DNA of 64,000 nt from assembly GCA_016191285.1 (NCBI GenBank), contig JACPPA010000012.1, positions 62,001 to 126,000 of the forward strand, given 5' to 3'. Below, piece by piece: positions 9,301 to 20,234 of this stretch; position 1 is the first letter of the stretch, and each line of letters opens with the position of its first letter. This DNA is from Gammaproteobacteria bacterium. Its GTDB lineage: Bacteria > Pseudomonadota > Gammaproteobacteria > Ga0077536. Both the position numbers and the translations under genes were made by a program. The notes under the pieces are model-generated. The model had not been told where the DNA came from and searched no databases. It was given only the letters and a program-made list of their open reading frames with translations.

Positions 9301-9529
9301 TGAGGGTCTTATAGCGACAGAACAGATCCTTGATGGTCCGGCTCAAGACATGGTGGATCCCCGGTCGACCATTCGCGGTCGGCGGCCCCTCATAAAACGT
9401 AAACGTGGGCCCGCGGCGGCGTAGTTCGAGGCATTGCTGAAAAATCTGCTCGCGGTCCCACCAGTCCAATATCGAGTGTTCGAGCGTCGCGGGGGTAAGA
9501 TTTTTGGCGTCTGGAAAAGACTTCGACAT
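6326..9529 (-). CDS. ileS: Isoleucyl-tRNA synthetase, type 2 (eukaryote-like), with swapped signature motif
   Basis: A 1067-residue class I aminoacyl-tRNA synthetase that charges tRNA-Ile. Its length, the WDREQIF and FYEGPPTANGRPG segments, and a long C-terminal region without the type-1 zinc-binding tail place it in the long IleRS2 lineage. KMSKS is intact (residues 603-607). The HIGH signature, expected after GPPTANGRP, reads GIHH (residues 57-60, bases 9350-9361), so the first and third residues are exchanged relative to HIGH. In some type 2 IleRS this exchange has been linked to very strong mupirocin resistance. The editing domain region (TTTPWTL, GTGIVHIAPAFG) is present. Start ATG at 9529. 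No second ileS is in the window. Confidence 0.95.
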   Translation of the reverse strand: MSKSFPDAKNLTPATLEHSILDWWDREQIFQQCLELRRRGPTFTFYEGPPTANGRPGIHHVLSRTIKDLFCRYKTLKGYHVERKGGWDTHGLPVEIEVEKALGFESRADIEKYGIAEFNQACRASVNRYTADWNDLTRKMGYWVDLDNPYVTYHTPYIESVWWLIKRIYDRGLLYKGYKIAWYSPGTGTVLSSHEVSLGYKEITDPSAYVRFKLSADANISLLAWTTTPWTLISNVALAVGPAVAYVKVAVKNTEQQTEHLILAEARLEALRCEYDVIAHFTGRDLVGMRYSPLYEVVNTPQDGAPWRVVAADYVTVADGTGIVHIAPAFGAEDYEVGMREGLPLVNPIGPDGKFLDYAPLVPGLWFKDANRVINRDLTARGLLYRQDSYLHNYPHDWRKGTPLMSYPVESWFIRTTAVKERLVALNQTVHWHPPAIRDGRFGNWLENNVDWALSRKRYWGTPLPIWMSDQAGSEYFEVIGSIAELRAKCGAFLPSDDALDLHRPFVDDLSWPAPDGGTMRRVPDVLDVWFDSGAMPFAQWHYPFENQAAFERNFPADFICEGIDQTRGWFYTLHAIATLAMDSVAFKNVVVNGLILDEKGEKMSKSKGNTIDPFTTVAEYGADVVRWYLMSNSPPWDNMKFALKGLTETRNKFFSTLENSYRFLASYANIDGFSYAERRIPVTERLELDRWIMSRLNSTIEVTDRAYEAYDATHAARTVEAFVDDLSNWYIRRSRPRFWAAKKAGGDVTVHDKLCAYQTTYECLVTTAKLMSPLAPFFSDWLYRALNETTGKEAVPSVHMADFPQQEAVATDRVLEERMAVARTIVSAVLLLRNRSRINVRQPLSRILLVEGFGGVQRELVEAVRLIILDELNVRDIEYITDASTVVRRSVRANFQRLGKRLGKKMKAVAAQLAELSAQTLNELLTTGRLNLTLDSETIELTQEDVEVTSEEVGGWLVAQDGAVTVALDTAITPELRQQGFAREVVNRVQQMRKSMDLALTDRIVLEIAADHAMIAAIASHRDYVVAEVLASDLKFAMTPTGAVTETFEVGDSKLTIGVAVDVGTP

Positions 9530-9760
9530 TGGTCTTGTAGGTCAACGTTGATGAGTGGCGGGCGATTATAGCCCAAGGACCTGCGTAAGCCCGCGCTTAA
9601 ACCGACGCGCCCGGATCTGCGCGCATTACGTTCGGAAACGTTTGTGCTATGGTTAAAACATACTCGTAGCACCGACATGCCTGTGCCCTATCGCTAACCG
9701 ATGTTCGCGCACCTCTCCGCCAGCGGTTCGGCCTCTGTGACTAATTCATTTTTTTGAATT

Positions 9761-10993
9761 ATGAGTACTAACGCGGTTCTCGAATTTCTAGAATTCGTTG
9801 AAGGACAGAAGAACCAGTCCCTCCAGGCGCTACTCGATAAAATCCTGCACAAGAGCCGGTTATTGACCAGGGCCGAAGCCGGGACGATTTTCATCGCGCG
9901 CCGGCGCGGCAATCGACGCTGGCTCGAACCCGCCAGCGTGCAAAATGACGCCATCCGCGTCCGCGTCGCGGATTTCGTAGTGCCCTTCGGTGCGGGAACT
10001 ATCGCGGGTCACGTCGCGCAAACCGGCAAAGTCGTCTTGCTTGATGACGTCTACCAATTGCCAAAGCGCAGCCCGCTTAAATTCGATCCTAGCCGCGAAC
10101 ACCGGCATTACAAAACCCGTTCGATGCTGTGCTTCCCGCTTAAAAATTACGAAGACGAGGTGATAGGCGTCGCGCAGCTGATTAACTGCCGAATTCGCGC
10201 CAACACCGGGCCCCGACCGTTCGCGCCCGGCGTGGTCGATCTCGTGGCGCCGATCGCACGCGTGGTCGGCGCGTCGATTGAACGGGTCTCGATGCTCGAA
10301 GAAATCAAAAATAAAAACTCGCGGCTGCGCGAGCGGAACCGACAATTGAACGATCAGCAAAGTCGCATCGCCGGCCTGCAGGCTGAAACCGAAGAAGCGT
10401 TCCAACTATCGATTCAACTCCTGGCGCGAGCTTCCGAAATCCACGATGAGGAAACCGGCGACCACATCGTCCGGGTCAACGAATATAGTTATTACATCGC
10501 GAAAAATTTAGGCATGGCCGACGCTTGGTGCGACGAAATTCGCTACAGCGCACAACTACACGACGTCGGGAAAATGAGCGTCGACTCGGCGGTTCTAAAG
10601 AAGAAAGGGGCGCTCGACGCCGCTGAACGCACGGAGATGAATCGACATACCGTTTATGGCTATCGCATCCTGGCGGCGTCGCCGCGCTTAAAAATGGGCG
10701 CGGATATCGCGCTAAATCACCATGAAAAATGGGACGGCACTGGGTACCCAAACGCCGTACGGGGCGATGCGATTCCGCTCGCCGCCCGCATCGTACAACT
10801 CGCGGATGTCTACGACGCGTTGCGCTCGGAACGTCCGTATAAGCCGGCTTTCACTCACGCCAGGGCGGTAAGCATCATCACCGAGGGCGATGATCGCATC
10901 GACCCACGCGCTCATTTTGATCCGAAACTAATCGCACTCTTCGCCGGTGCGCATGCCGAGTTCGCGCGAATTTGGGATCGGCTACACGACTAA
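9761..10993 (+). CDS. GAF domain / HD-GYP phosphodiesterase
   Basis: A 410-residue signalling protein with no transmembrane segment. A GAF domain spans about residues 20-180 (AGTIFIARR, then SMLCFPLKN and VIGVAQLIN). A short coiled coil (NKNSRLRERNRQLNDQQ) follows, and the C-terminal half is an HD-GYP domain with HDVGK at residues 267-271, HHEKWDGTGYP at 320-330 and the RIVQLADVYDAL helix. HD-GYP enzymes hydrolyse cyclic di-GMP, and the metal and GYP residues look intact, so activity is likely. The GAF domain would sense an unidentified small molecule. It stands alone, divergent from ileS. Confidence 0.9.
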   Translation: MSTNAVLEFLEFVEGQKNQSLQALLDKILHKSRLLTRAEAGTIFIARRRGNRRWLEPASVQNDAIRVRVADFVVPFGAGTIAGHVAQTGKVVLLDDVYQLPKRSPLKFDPSREHRHYKTRSMLCFPLKNYEDEVIGVAQLINCRIRANTGPRPFAPGVVDLVAPIARVVGASIERVSMLEEIKNKNSRLRERNRQLNDQQSRIAGLQAETEEAFQLSIQLLARASEIHDEETGDHIVRVNEYSYYIAKNLGMADAWCDEIRYSAQLHDVGKMSVDSAVLKKKGALDAAERTEMNRHTVYGYRILAASPRLKMGADIALNHHEKWDGTGYPNAVRGDAIPLAARIVQLADVYDALRSERPYKPAFTHARAVSIITEGDDRIDPRAHFDPKLIALFAGAHAEFARIWDRLHD

Positions 10994-11198
10994 AGTAGGC
11001 GCCCGCTAATCGGCTGCAGCATGAGATCCCACAATAAACTTTCATAAAGCTCTACATGGTTATTGTGGAAGCCGGTTATTGTGGGAGCGGCTTTAGCCGC
11101 GAAGGGGCCTCGTAAGATTCACGGCTAAAGCCGCTCCCACAAGATCTAAGCATCGAGCAATGCCGGTTCACTGCGGGATCGCACAAGCGAGGGCCGAT
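10994..11198. repeat. REP-like inverted pair between convergent genes
   Basis: ATTGTGGGAGCGGCTTTAGCCGCGAA (11078-11103) faces ATTCACGGCTAAAGCCGCTCCCACAAG (11117-11143), forming a long cruciform-capable pair with a 13-base spacer. Part of a third unit, TTATTGTGGAAGCCGG, lies just upstream at 11060-11075. It sits between the HD-GYP gene and sufE, which point toward each other, and may serve as a bidirectional transcript-end structure. Confidence 0.75.
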
Positions 11199-11672
11199 TT
11201 ACGTTGCAGCTACTTTAGCCTTATGTTGTTCGGCCAAGGCCTCGACCGCGCGCTGGCGGATCTGCTGAATCATCGAAGCGAGCCCATTGCTGCGCGTCGG
11301 CGATAGATGATCGTCCAACTGAATTTTGCGGATGAAGTCAGGCGGCGTTGCGAGAATATCGGCCGGACGCCGATCTGAATAAACGCGGACCAAGAGCGCG
11401 ATTAGGCCGGCGACAATCGACGAGTCACTGGTCGCCGCGATATGCATGAGCCCGCCCTTCATCTCCGTCACTATCCACACCTGCGATTGACAGCCCTTAA
11501 GCCGATACTCCTCGATTTTGCACGTCTCCGGGAACGGCGGCGCCTGGCGGCCTAAATCGATAATGTATTGATAGCGATCCGACCAATCTTCCAGTAACCC
11601 AAACGTTTCGACGATCTCATCTTGGGCCGCGACTAAAGCAGCGGCGGACGTGACATTGGCATCAGCTTGCAT
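11199..11672 (-). CDS. sufE: Cysteine desulfuration protein SufE
   Basis: A 157-residue protein of the SufE family. The motif KGCQSQVW holds the sulfur-accepting cysteine (Cys61), and the surrounding helices (LEDWSDRYQYIIDLGR, PADILATPPDFI) match the family. SufE takes persulfide sulfur from a SufS-type desulfurase for Fe-S cluster assembly. It lies 15 bases downstream of cysS on the same strand and is probably co-transcribed with it. No sufS or sufBCD genes are nearby, so the partner desulfurase must be elsewhere. Confidence 0.9.
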   Translation of the reverse strand: MQADANVTSAAALVAAQDEIVETFGLLEDWSDRYQYIIDLGRQAPPFPETCKIEEYRLKGCQSQVWIVTEMKGGLMHIAATSDSSIVAGLIALLVRVYSDRRPADILATPPDFIRKIQLDDHLSPTRSNGLASMIQQIRQRAVEALAEQHKAKVAAT

Positions 11673-11687
11673 AGTGCAGTGCTCCCC

Positions 11688-13076
11688 TCAGTCGACCCGC
11701 CACTGCGTGCCGTGGGGGCCATCTTGAATCGACACGCCGAGCGCGGCGATTTGGCCCCGCACGCGATCTGCCGTCGCCCAATCCTTGGCCGCCCGGGCAG
11801 CATTGCGTTCGGCGATCAGGTAATCGACGCGCGCCGCATCGATTGCGCCCGCTGACGCTTGTGAAAACCAGGCGGCCGGGGCTTGCTGGAGCAATCCCAA
11901 TTCCGCGCCACCCGCCAAGAGTGCCGCCTTGCATCGGCGTAGCGTGGCCTCATCCGTGGCAGTATTCGCCACGGACGCCTGCTCCATTAGCACTGCAATC
12001 GCGAGCGATGTATTTAAATCGTCATCCATCGCGGCATGAAACTTCGGTGGCGCGGCCGTAGGCGCCACCTCAACGTCGAAGGCTTCCAGCCGCTGGAGCG
12101 CACCATAGAGACGCGTGAGCTGCGATTTCGCTTGCTCCACCAGTTCATCGCTCCAGCTCAGCGGCTCGCGATAGCGCCCTCGGATCAGCGCCAGACGCAA
12201 GGCTTCGCCGGGAAAGCGTTGCACCAAATTCTGGACCAACAACACATTGCCAAGAGACTTCGACATCTTTTCGCTATCGACTTCGACAAATCCGTTATGC
12301 ACCCAGTAGCGGCAAAACGGCGCACCGCCATGCGCGCACACGCTCTGCGCAATTTCATTTTCGTGATGCGGAAACTTGAGATCGTTGCCGCCGCCATGGA
12401 TGTCGATGGTCTGTCCCAAATGGCGCTCGATCATCGCCGAACATTCGATATGCCAGCCCGGCCGGCCGCGCCCCCACGGACTGTCCCAACCGGGCAGATC
12501 GAGTGTCGACGGTTTCCATAGGATGAAATCGCCAGGATCGCGTTTGAATGGCGCGACTTCGACACGCGCCCCGGCGATCATTTCGTCACGCGTGCGTCCC
12601 GACAGTTGGCCGTAGGCCGGGAAACCCGTGACATCGAACAGCACGTGGTCGGCGGCGACATAGGCCGAGCCCACTCGCAGCAAGGTTTCGATCATCGCGA
12701 TGATGGTGTCGATATGGTCGGTAGCGCGCGGTTCAATGACTGGCGGTAAGACCCCGAGCGCCGCCACATCGCGGTGATAGATTTCGGTGTAGCGTGCCGC
12801 GATCGCCGCAATGGGCAGATCAGCGTCTTTGGCGGCCTGATTTATCTTGTCATCGACATCGGTGATGTTGCGGGCGTAGACCACATTCGGATAATGCCGA
12901 CGCAGCACCCGATACAGGACATCGTAGACCACCGCCGCGCGCGCGTTGCCGATATGCGGCGGGTTGTACACCGTCGGTCCACAGGCATAGAGCGTGACGC
13001 GCGCGGGATCGAGCGGGACAAATTCTTCTTTGCGGCGACCGAGCGAGTTGTACAGATAAAGTGGCATCGCGGGCAT
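11688..13076 (-). CDS. cysS: Cysteinyl-tRNA synthetase
   Basis: A 462-residue class I aminoacyl-tRNA synthetase. It shows the zinc cysteine in ACGPTVYN (Cys32), the signature HIGN (residues 41-44), GWHIECSAM with a further zinc ligand, GGGNDLKFPHHENEIAQ and an intact KMSKS. It charges tRNA-Cys. Length is typical (about 460). The ATG at 13076 and the one at 13067 (MPLYLYNSLG) are both possible; the latter aligns better with typical starts. It is transcribed with sufE, a pairing that links two uses of cysteine, though this may be coincidence. Confidence 0.95.
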   Translation of the reverse strand: MPAMPLYLYNSLGRRKEEFVPLDPARVTLYACGPTVYNPPHIGNARAAVVYDVLYRVLRRHYPNVVYARNITDVDDKINQAAKDADLPIAAIAARYTEIYHRDVAALGVLPPVIEPRATDHIDTIIAMIETLLRVGSAYVAADHVLFDVTGFPAYGQLSGRTRDEMIAGARVEVAPFKRDPGDFILWKPSTLDLPGWDSPWGRGRPGWHIECSAMIERHLGQTIDIHGGGNDLKFPHHENEIAQSVCAHGGAPFCRYWVHNGFVEVDSEKMSKSLGNVLLVQNLVQRFPGEALRLALIRGRYREPLSWSDELVEQAKSQLTRLYGALQRLEAFDVEVAPTAAPPKFHAAMDDDLNTSLAIAVLMEQASVANTATDEATLRRCKAALLAGGAELGLLQQAPAAWFSQASAGAIDAARVDYLIAERNAARAAKDWATADRVRGQIAALGVSIQDGPHGTQWRVD

Positions 13077-13225
13077 GAATAAAGCGAATGACGGCAGGTG
13101 GAATTGTACCCGGAAACCGGCGCGCTCGTTGCAGCGGCGTCGAAAATAGTCGACGCTATGCGCGCTCGATCACGGGGTCGTGCGCCAGCATTTTGAATCG
13201 TTACAGCACACAGGAGGTTTATGTC

Positions 13226-13804
13226 ATGCAGGTAGCCAAGTTCCTGCGGTTGCCGGGTTGCGCGTTTGCGTTGGCCCTGGCCACCACTCCCGCCATCGCC
13301 GCGGATTACACCATCGATTTAAGTCATTCTTTTATCCAATTTCGAATTTCACATCTCGGCTACAGCGTACTTAACGGGCGCTTCAATGATTTCGCGGGAA
13401 CCCTGCAGTGGGATAAGGCGAAGCCAGCGGCTTCGAACATTGCGCTGACCATCAAAACCGCAAGCATCGATTCCAATTGGGCCGAGCGGGATAAGCACAT
13501 TCGCAGCAAGGATTTTCTCGAAGTCGAAAAGTTTCCTGATGCCTCGTTCAAAAGCACAAAGTTCACCGGCGACGCCACGGCCGGCAAGCTCGAAGGGGAA
13601 CTGACGCTGCACGGCGTCACTAAACCCGTCACGCTTGACGTGAAAGCGGTCGGCGAAGGCGATGACCCCTGGGGTGGCTATCGCGCGGGATTCACCGGCA
13701 CCACCACGTTGAAACGCGGCGATTTCGGGATCAACTACAACCTGGGGCCAAGCGCCGAAACCATGCAGTTCGATTTGTTTGTCGAAGGGATCAAGAAAAA
13801 ATAA
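13226..13804 (+). CDS. YceI-family periplasmic lipid-binding-like protein
   Basis: A 192-residue exported protein. The signal peptide ends at PAIAA, and the mature part starts YTIDLSHSFIQFRISHLGYS, the usual YceI opening. Later strands LHGVTKPVTLDVK and the terminal MQFDLFVEG also match. The YceI fold is a lipocalin-like barrel that binds isoprenoid or fatty-acyl ligands. The ATG at 13226 is preferred because a strong AGGAGG (13212-13217) precedes it and it begins the signal peptide. The cytochrome b561 gene typical of yceI loci is next door but on the opposite strand. Confidence 0.9.
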   Translation: MQVAKFLRLPGCAFALALATTPAIAADYTIDLSHSFIQFRISHLGYSVLNGRFNDFAGTLQWDKAKPAASNIALTIKTASIDSNWAERDKHIRSKDFLEVEKFPDASFKSTKFTGDATAGKLEGELTLHGVTKPVTLDVKAVGEGDDPWGGYRAGFTGTTTLKRGDFGINYNLGPSAETMQFDLFVEGIKKK

Positions 13805-13816
13805 GGCGGCCGGGCG

Positions 13817-14353
13817 CTACAACATGCGCTTTAGGATCCCGTCCTTATCAATGAAATGATGTTTGAGTGCGGCCGCCGCATGGCCGGCGGCCAGCACCCC
13901 CACGCCGTAGGCGGCCCAGAAATGCACGCGGATCGCTGCGTCCCGCAGGGCGTCACTGACCGGCAATAACGCCGGGATCTCAAACCAGTTAAAAATCCCG
14001 ACCGCTTTCCCCGCCGAAGTGGATACCACATACCCGCTGATTGGGATAACCAGCATCAGCAAGATCAGCAGGTGATGCATGCCCGTCGCCGCGCTGCGCT
14101 GCCAAGCGCTCAAGGACGCCGGGTAGGCGGGCGCGATTGAACTCGCCTTCCAGCCGATAAAGGCCACGGCCAGCGCCAGCACCGTGATTCCGAGCGCCTT
14201 GTGCCACGCCAGCGCGGCGTTATACCAGCGATCAAAATACGTCAGCCCGACCATATAGTAGCCGATCCCGATCAAGCTCAGGATCAGCATAGCTAGCAGC
14301 CAATGCAGCGTTTTGGCGACGAGCCCATAGCGCTCGGATGAGTTTCGCAGCAT
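13817..14353 (-). CDS. Cytochrome b561 family protein
   Basis: A 178-residue membrane protein with four transmembrane helices. Histidines suitable as heme b ligands occur in AKTLHWLLAM (helix 1), ALAWHKALG (helix 2), GMHHLLIL (helix 3) and AAYGVGVLAAGHAAAALKHH (helix 4). This is the CybB/YceJ type, which moves electrons from quinol in the inner membrane. It converges on the yceI-like gene with only 12 bases between stops. The two are often partners in one operon, so their convergent layout here is a local rearrangement. Confidence 0.9.
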   Translation of the reverse strand: MLRNSSERYGLVAKTLHWLLAMLILSLIGIGYYMVGLTYFDRWYNAALAWHKALGITVLALAVAFIGWKASSIAPAYPASLSAWQRSAATGMHHLLILLMLVIPISGYVVSTSAGKAVGIFNWFEIPALLPVSDALRDAAIRVHFWAAYGVGVLAAGHAAAALKHHFIDKDGILKRML

Positions 14354-14387
14354 GGGACGCCTCCCGTTTAGCCCGCGGGTCGCAATC

Positions 14388-15809
14388 TCAATAACGGTAA
14401 TGCGACGATTTATACGGCCCCGTCATCGGCACGCCCAGATATTCCGCTTGGTCTTTGGTTAACACCTCAAGTTCGACGCCGATCTTCTTCAGGTGCAAAC
14501 GCGCGACTTTCTCATCCAGCAATTTAGGCAGGGTGTAAACGCCGACAGGATAGTGCTTCGTACGCTCATAGAGTTCGATCTGCGCGATGGTTTGGTTGGT
14601 GAAGCTATTCGACATCACAAAACTCGGGTGACCGGTCGCACATCCCAAATTTACCAGCCGGCCTTCGGCTAGCAGAATAATGCTGCGCTTGCTCGGAAAT
14701 TCCACGCGATGCACTTGCTGCTTGATATCGTGCCACTTGTATTTGCGGAGCTTTTCGACCTGAATCTCACTATCGAAATGCCCGATGTTGCAGACGATCG
14801 CGAGATCCTTCATTTGCTTCATGTGCCGCTCGGTGATCACGTCACAGCAGCCCGTGGTCGTCACAAACAGATCCCCAATCTTGCACGCGTCATCCATGGC
14901 CATGACTTGATAGCCTTCCATCGCGGCCTGCAACGCACAGATCGGATCGATTTCGGTCACGATCACGCGCGCGCCCTGCCCACGCAGAGACTGGCATGAG
15001 CCTTTACCGACATCGCCATAGCCGGCAACCACCGCGACCTTGCCCGAAAGCATGACGTCGGTCGCCCGATTGATGGCATCGACCAACGAATGGCGGCAGC
15101 CATAGAGGTTGTCGAATTTCGATTTGGTCACCGAATCGTTGACATTCATCGCCGGAAATAACAGCTCGCCGCGTTCGTGCATTTGATACAGGCGATGCAC
15201 GCCGGTGGTCGTTTCCTCGGTGACGCCGCGAATCTCTGGGGCGATGCGATGAAAGCGCTTGGGATCGCGCTTGAGCGACTTTTTGAGCTGCGCGTAGAGC
15301 GCTTCTTCTTCGGGATTCTTCGGATTATTGAGCACTTTCGGATTGGTTTCGGCCTTGTAGCCGAGATGCACGAACAAGGTCGCATCCCCGCCGTCGTCCA
15401 AAATCATGTTCGGGCCGCGGCCGTTACCCCAATCCAAAATACGATCGGTATAGTCCCAATATTCTTCCAGCGTCTCGCCTTTATAGGCGAACACCGGTGT
15501 ACCGTTTTTGGCGATCGCGGCCGCCGCGTGATCTTGTGTCGAGAAGATATTACAGCTCGCCCAGCGCACTTTGGCACCGAGAATTTGTAGCGTTTCGATC
15601 AACACCGCGGTCTGAATGGTCATGTGCAGCGATCCGGTGATCAGCGCGCCTTTCAGCGGTTTTGACTTGCCGTATTCCTCGCGCATTGCCAGCAACCCCG
15701 GCATTTCCTGTTCGGCGAGTTCGAGCTCGATGCGCCCGGAGTCGGCGAGCGCTATATCTTTCACCATATAATCGGGGGTGCTTTTCATCAATGCAGAAAC
15801 ATTTTTCAT
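14388..15809 (-). CDS. ahcY: Adenosylhomocysteinase
   Basis: A 473-residue S-adenosylhomocysteine hydrolase. Visible family segments include [48 protein letters not shown], the NAD-binding [15 protein letters not shown] and the terminal PYKSSHYRY. It splits S-adenosylhomocysteine into adenosine and homocysteine, relieving product inhibition of methyltransferases. It follows metK after 38 bases on the same strand, so synthesis of SAM and removal of its by-product are likely co-transcribed. AAGGAT just upstream of the ATG serves as the ribosome binding site. No SAH riboswitch was recognised before this gene or before metK. Confidence 0.97.
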   Translation of the reverse strand: MKNVSALMKSTPDYMVKDIALADSGRIELELAEQEMPGLLAMREEYGKSKPLKGALITGSLHMTIQTAVLIETLQILGAKVRWASCNIFSTQDHAAAAIAKNGTPVFAYKGETLEEYWDYTDRILDWGNGRGPNMILDDGGDATLFVHLGYKAETNPKVLNNPKNPEEEALYAQLKKSLKRDPKRFHRIAPEIRGVTEETTTGVHRLYQMHERGELLFPAMNVNDSVTKSKFDNLYGCRHSLVDAINRATDVMLSGKVAVVAGYGDVGKGSCQSLRGQGARVIVTEIDPICALQAAMEGYQVMAMDDACKIGDLFVTTTGCCDVITERHMKQMKDLAIVCNIGHFDSEIQVEKLRKYKWHDIKQQVHRVEFPSKRSIILLAEGRLVNLGCATGHPSFVMSNSFTNQTIAQIELYERTKHYPVGVYTLPKLLDEKVARLHLKKIGVELEVLTKDQAEYLGVPMTGPYKSSHYRY

Positions 15810-15847
15810 GCTGATCCTTGATCCTTCGGTTGGATAATCTTCGGCGC

Positions 15848-17038
15848 CTAGGCGACGGCGCGTTTCAGCGCGTCAACGAGATCGATTCGTTCCCAGGAAA
15901 AACCGCCGTCGGCCTCGGCCTTGCGGCCAAAATGGCCATAGGCCGCCGTGCGTGCGTAAATTGGCCGATTCAATTTCAGATGGGTTCGGATCCCGCGTGG
16001 CGTAAGGCTCATGACCTCGCCCAAGGCGGTCTCGAGCTTGGCGGCTTCGACTTTTCCGGTGCCATGTAGATCGACGTACAGGGACAGCGGTTTGGCGACC
16101 CCAATGGCGTACGATAATTGAATCGTGCAGCGCTCCGCCAAGCCGGCGGCGACGACATTTTTCGCCAAATAACGCGCCGCGTAGGCGGCCGAGCGATCGA
16201 CCTTCGAGGGATCTTTGCCCGAGAACGCACCGCCGCCATGCGGCGCCGCGCCGCCATAGGTATCGACAATGATTTTACGACCCGTCAGTCCGCAGTCGCC
16301 GTCCGGCCCGCCGATGACAAAGGCGCCAGTTGGATTGACATGCCACACCGTGTCCTTGGTGATCCAGCCGTCGGGTAACGCCTTCCGCGCATACGGCTCG
16401 ACGATGGAGCGCACATCGTGCGAACTCATTTTAGCGTCGAGATGCTGCGTGGACACGACGATTTGCGTGGCGCCCACGGGTTTGCCGTTGTCGTAGCGAA
16501 CCGTTACCTGGCTTTTCGCATCCGGACCTAACAACTGGGTTTCGCCGGTTTTGCGGGCAGTGGCGAGCAATTGCAGGATGCGGTGGGCGTAATACAGCGG
16601 TGCGGGCATCAGGTCTTCGGTTTCGGTGCACGCATAACCAAACATAATCCCTTGGTCGCCCGCGCCTTCGTCTTTATCGCCACCGGCGTCGACGCCCTGG
16701 GCGATATCCGCGGACTGCGCATGCAACAACACTTCGACGCGCGCGCGCTCCCAATGGAAGCCGTCTTGTTCGTAACCGATATCTTTAATGGCCAGGCGCG
16801 CGAGATGCGTGACTAGCTCCGGCGTGATGGTGTTGGGGCCTCGAGTTTCGCCGGCGATGACCACTCGATTAGTGGTCGCCAAGGTTTCGCACGCGACCCG
16901 GATCTGCCCGAGATCGAGCCCTGCCGCCGCGGCTTCGCGAAAATAAACATCGACGACTTCATCGGAAATCCGGTCGCAGACTTTGTCTGGATGGCCTTCA
17001 GAAACCGATTCGCTGGTAAATAGATACGACGATCGCAC
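15848..17038 (-). CDS. metK: S-adenosylmethionine synthetase
   Basis: A 396-residue methionine adenosyltransferase. It contains [10 protein letters not shown] near the N-terminus, [11 protein letters not shown], the [19 protein letters not shown] loop and the KPLSLYVD segment, all canonical. It joins methionine and ATP into SAM. It is the first gene of a metK-ahcY pair. The 119-base gap to the preceding same-strand oxidoreductase gene probably holds its promoter; a CATAAT hexamer occurs there, without a convincing -35. Confidence 0.97.
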   Translation of the reverse strand: MRSSYLFTSESVSEGHPDKVCDRISDEVVDVYFREAAAAGLDLGQIRVACETLATTNRVVIAGETRGPNTITPELVTHLARLAIKDIGYEQDGFHWERARVEVLLHAQSADIAQGVDAGGDKDEGAGDQGIMFGYACTETEDLMPAPLYYAHRILQLLATARKTGETQLLGPDAKSQVTVRYDNGKPVGATQIVVSTQHLDAKMSSHDVRSIVEPYARKALPDGWITKDTVWHVNPTGAFVIGGPDGDCGLTGRKIIVDTYGGAAPHGGGAFSGKDPSKVDRSAAYAARYLAKNVVAAGLAERCTIQLSYAIGVAKPLSLYVDLHGTGKVEAAKLETALGEVMSLTPRGIRTHLKLNRPIYARTAAYGHFGRKAEADGGFSWERIDLVDALKRAVA

Positions 17039-17157
17039 GCGTGTTGTCCTCCGTAATTGCTAGGCCGAGACCCGTGGCCTGCGGGGGCCGGATTATGCCG
17101 GATTTTTGCTATTTGGGCTGTAATTTGCTGCCTGATTCGAGAACTAATCGCAGACCG

Positions 17158-19226
<2,069 letters not shown>

Positions 19227-19515
19227 ATGAATTGTGCCGTGAGTCGGGAATTAGGTTATGCGCCCACGAACCTGGATAATTCGCGATTGGTGGGAGCGGC
19301 TTTAGCCGCGAATGGAACCCAGCTTCAATCCAGATTCGAAGCTCAAAGCGGCTCCCACAAGAGGAGCACCCGGCACTCAGTATTGTGGGAGCGGATTTAT
19401 CCGCGAATCCTGGCTGCTTTAGGTTGTAAGCCTTAAAAGATTCGAAGCTCAAAGCAGCTCCCACAAGAGGACCGTCCGTTTCCTGAAGATCATTCCGGGA
19501 GACGCACCGCAAAGC
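19227..19515. repeat. Cluster of four REP-like units after trxB
   Basis: Four units lie head to tail and head to head: TGGGAGCGGCTTTAGCCGCGAA near 19290, TTCGAAGCTCAAAGCGGCTCCCACAA (19336-19360), TTGTGGGAGCGGATTTATCCGCGAA (from about 19383) and TTCGAAGCTCAAAGCAGCTCCCACAA near 19440-19466. Both variants of the family (TTTAGC and TTTATC core) are present, and the GAAGCTCAAAGC copies are partly decayed. No gene is seen here. Confidence 0.75.
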
Positions 19516-19597
19516 CCTTTAAGGAAACTCTGAATAAGTCCCTCCTGGACTTTTCAGAGTACGGAAAACAAAAAGTGTGATTTTTGTTTTCCTTAAG
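19516..19597. repeat. Single copy of the CTCTGAATAA / GGAAAACAAAAA hairpin element
   Basis: The unit reads AAGGAAACTCTGAATAAG, then TCCCTCCTGGACTTTTCAGAG, then a perfect 12-bp A/T-rich hairpin GGAAAACAAAAA (19563-19574), loop GTGTGA, TTTTTGTTTTCC (19581-19592). The same unit occurs in reverse orientation at about 57563-57640 inside a compound element. Its edge runs into the TAA stop codon of the dUTPase gene (19593-19595), so it lies directly at that gene's 3' end and may shape transcript ends. Confidence 0.75.
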
Positions 19598-20231
19598 CCG
19601 TTGTCACCGTCGCATAACGCGATTCAAGCGCAGCGTAAACATCCCGTCGAAAGGTGGCACTATCGGCGTCGAGCGCGGTTACGATTTCAACCAGGTGCTC
19701 GTTGTCTTCCTGTCCGTGCCAGGTTTTCCGGTAGGTGCCGTCTTTGTAGCCGTGGTCCTGCCGAAAAAAATTGAGCACGTTTTTGCCCACGTAACTGCGG
19801 TAGAGATCGTCAAAGCCGCGGCCGATATCGGCGAGCAACGTGGGTACGGCACTGACCAAGAAGACCTGCTCGGATAGCGCCGTCGCGGCTAAGGTTTCGA
19901 CATCACGCAAAAAGCCCCGACTCGCAAGCGGTCGCAGCCACTCATCGGCAATTTGTACCGCCGCGCTCGCGTGCTTGCGATCAGCACTTATTCGCATGCT
20001 GAGCCCGAAATGCCAGATGTCGACCACTTCGAGCATGACTTGCTCGACATCCTTGATCGACGCCTTCCACCATTTCCAGCCACCGTAATGATCCATGAGC
20101 TCGGCGCATTCAATCCAGATCGCGCGATACCACTCGCGCTCACGGGTGATCCAATCCGGATCGACCCGCGAATTCATCTCGTCTTGTAACGCGAGCATGG
20201 TGATCGCCTTGGCGGCTAAGCGCTCGCGCAT
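19593..20231 (-). CDS. Dimeric all-alpha dUTP diphosphatase
   Basis: A 212-residue protein of the dUTPase_2 (all-alpha NTP pyrophosphatase) family. Near the N-terminus it has LQDEMNSRV, then WIECAELMDHYGGWKWWK and MLEVVDIWHFGLS; the acidic residues in ECAELMD and EVVD are the expected magnesium ligands. By family this enzyme hydrolyses dUTP to dUMP and keeps uracil out of DNA. It differs from the trimeric Dut of most proteobacteria. It begins three bases after the MBL-fold gene stop, and its stop codon is embedded in a repeat element. Confidence 0.85.
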   Translation of the reverse strand: MRERLAAKAITMLALQDEMNSRVDPDWITREREWYRAIWIECAELMDHYGGWKWWKASIKDVEQVMLEVVDIWHFGLSMRISADRKHASAAVQIADEWLRPLASRGFLRDVETLAATALSEQVFLVSAVPTLLADIGRGFDDLYRSYVGKNVLNFFRQDHGYKDGTYRKTWHGQEDNEHLVEIVTALDADSATFRRDVYAALESRYATVTTA

Positions 20232-20234
20232 ATC

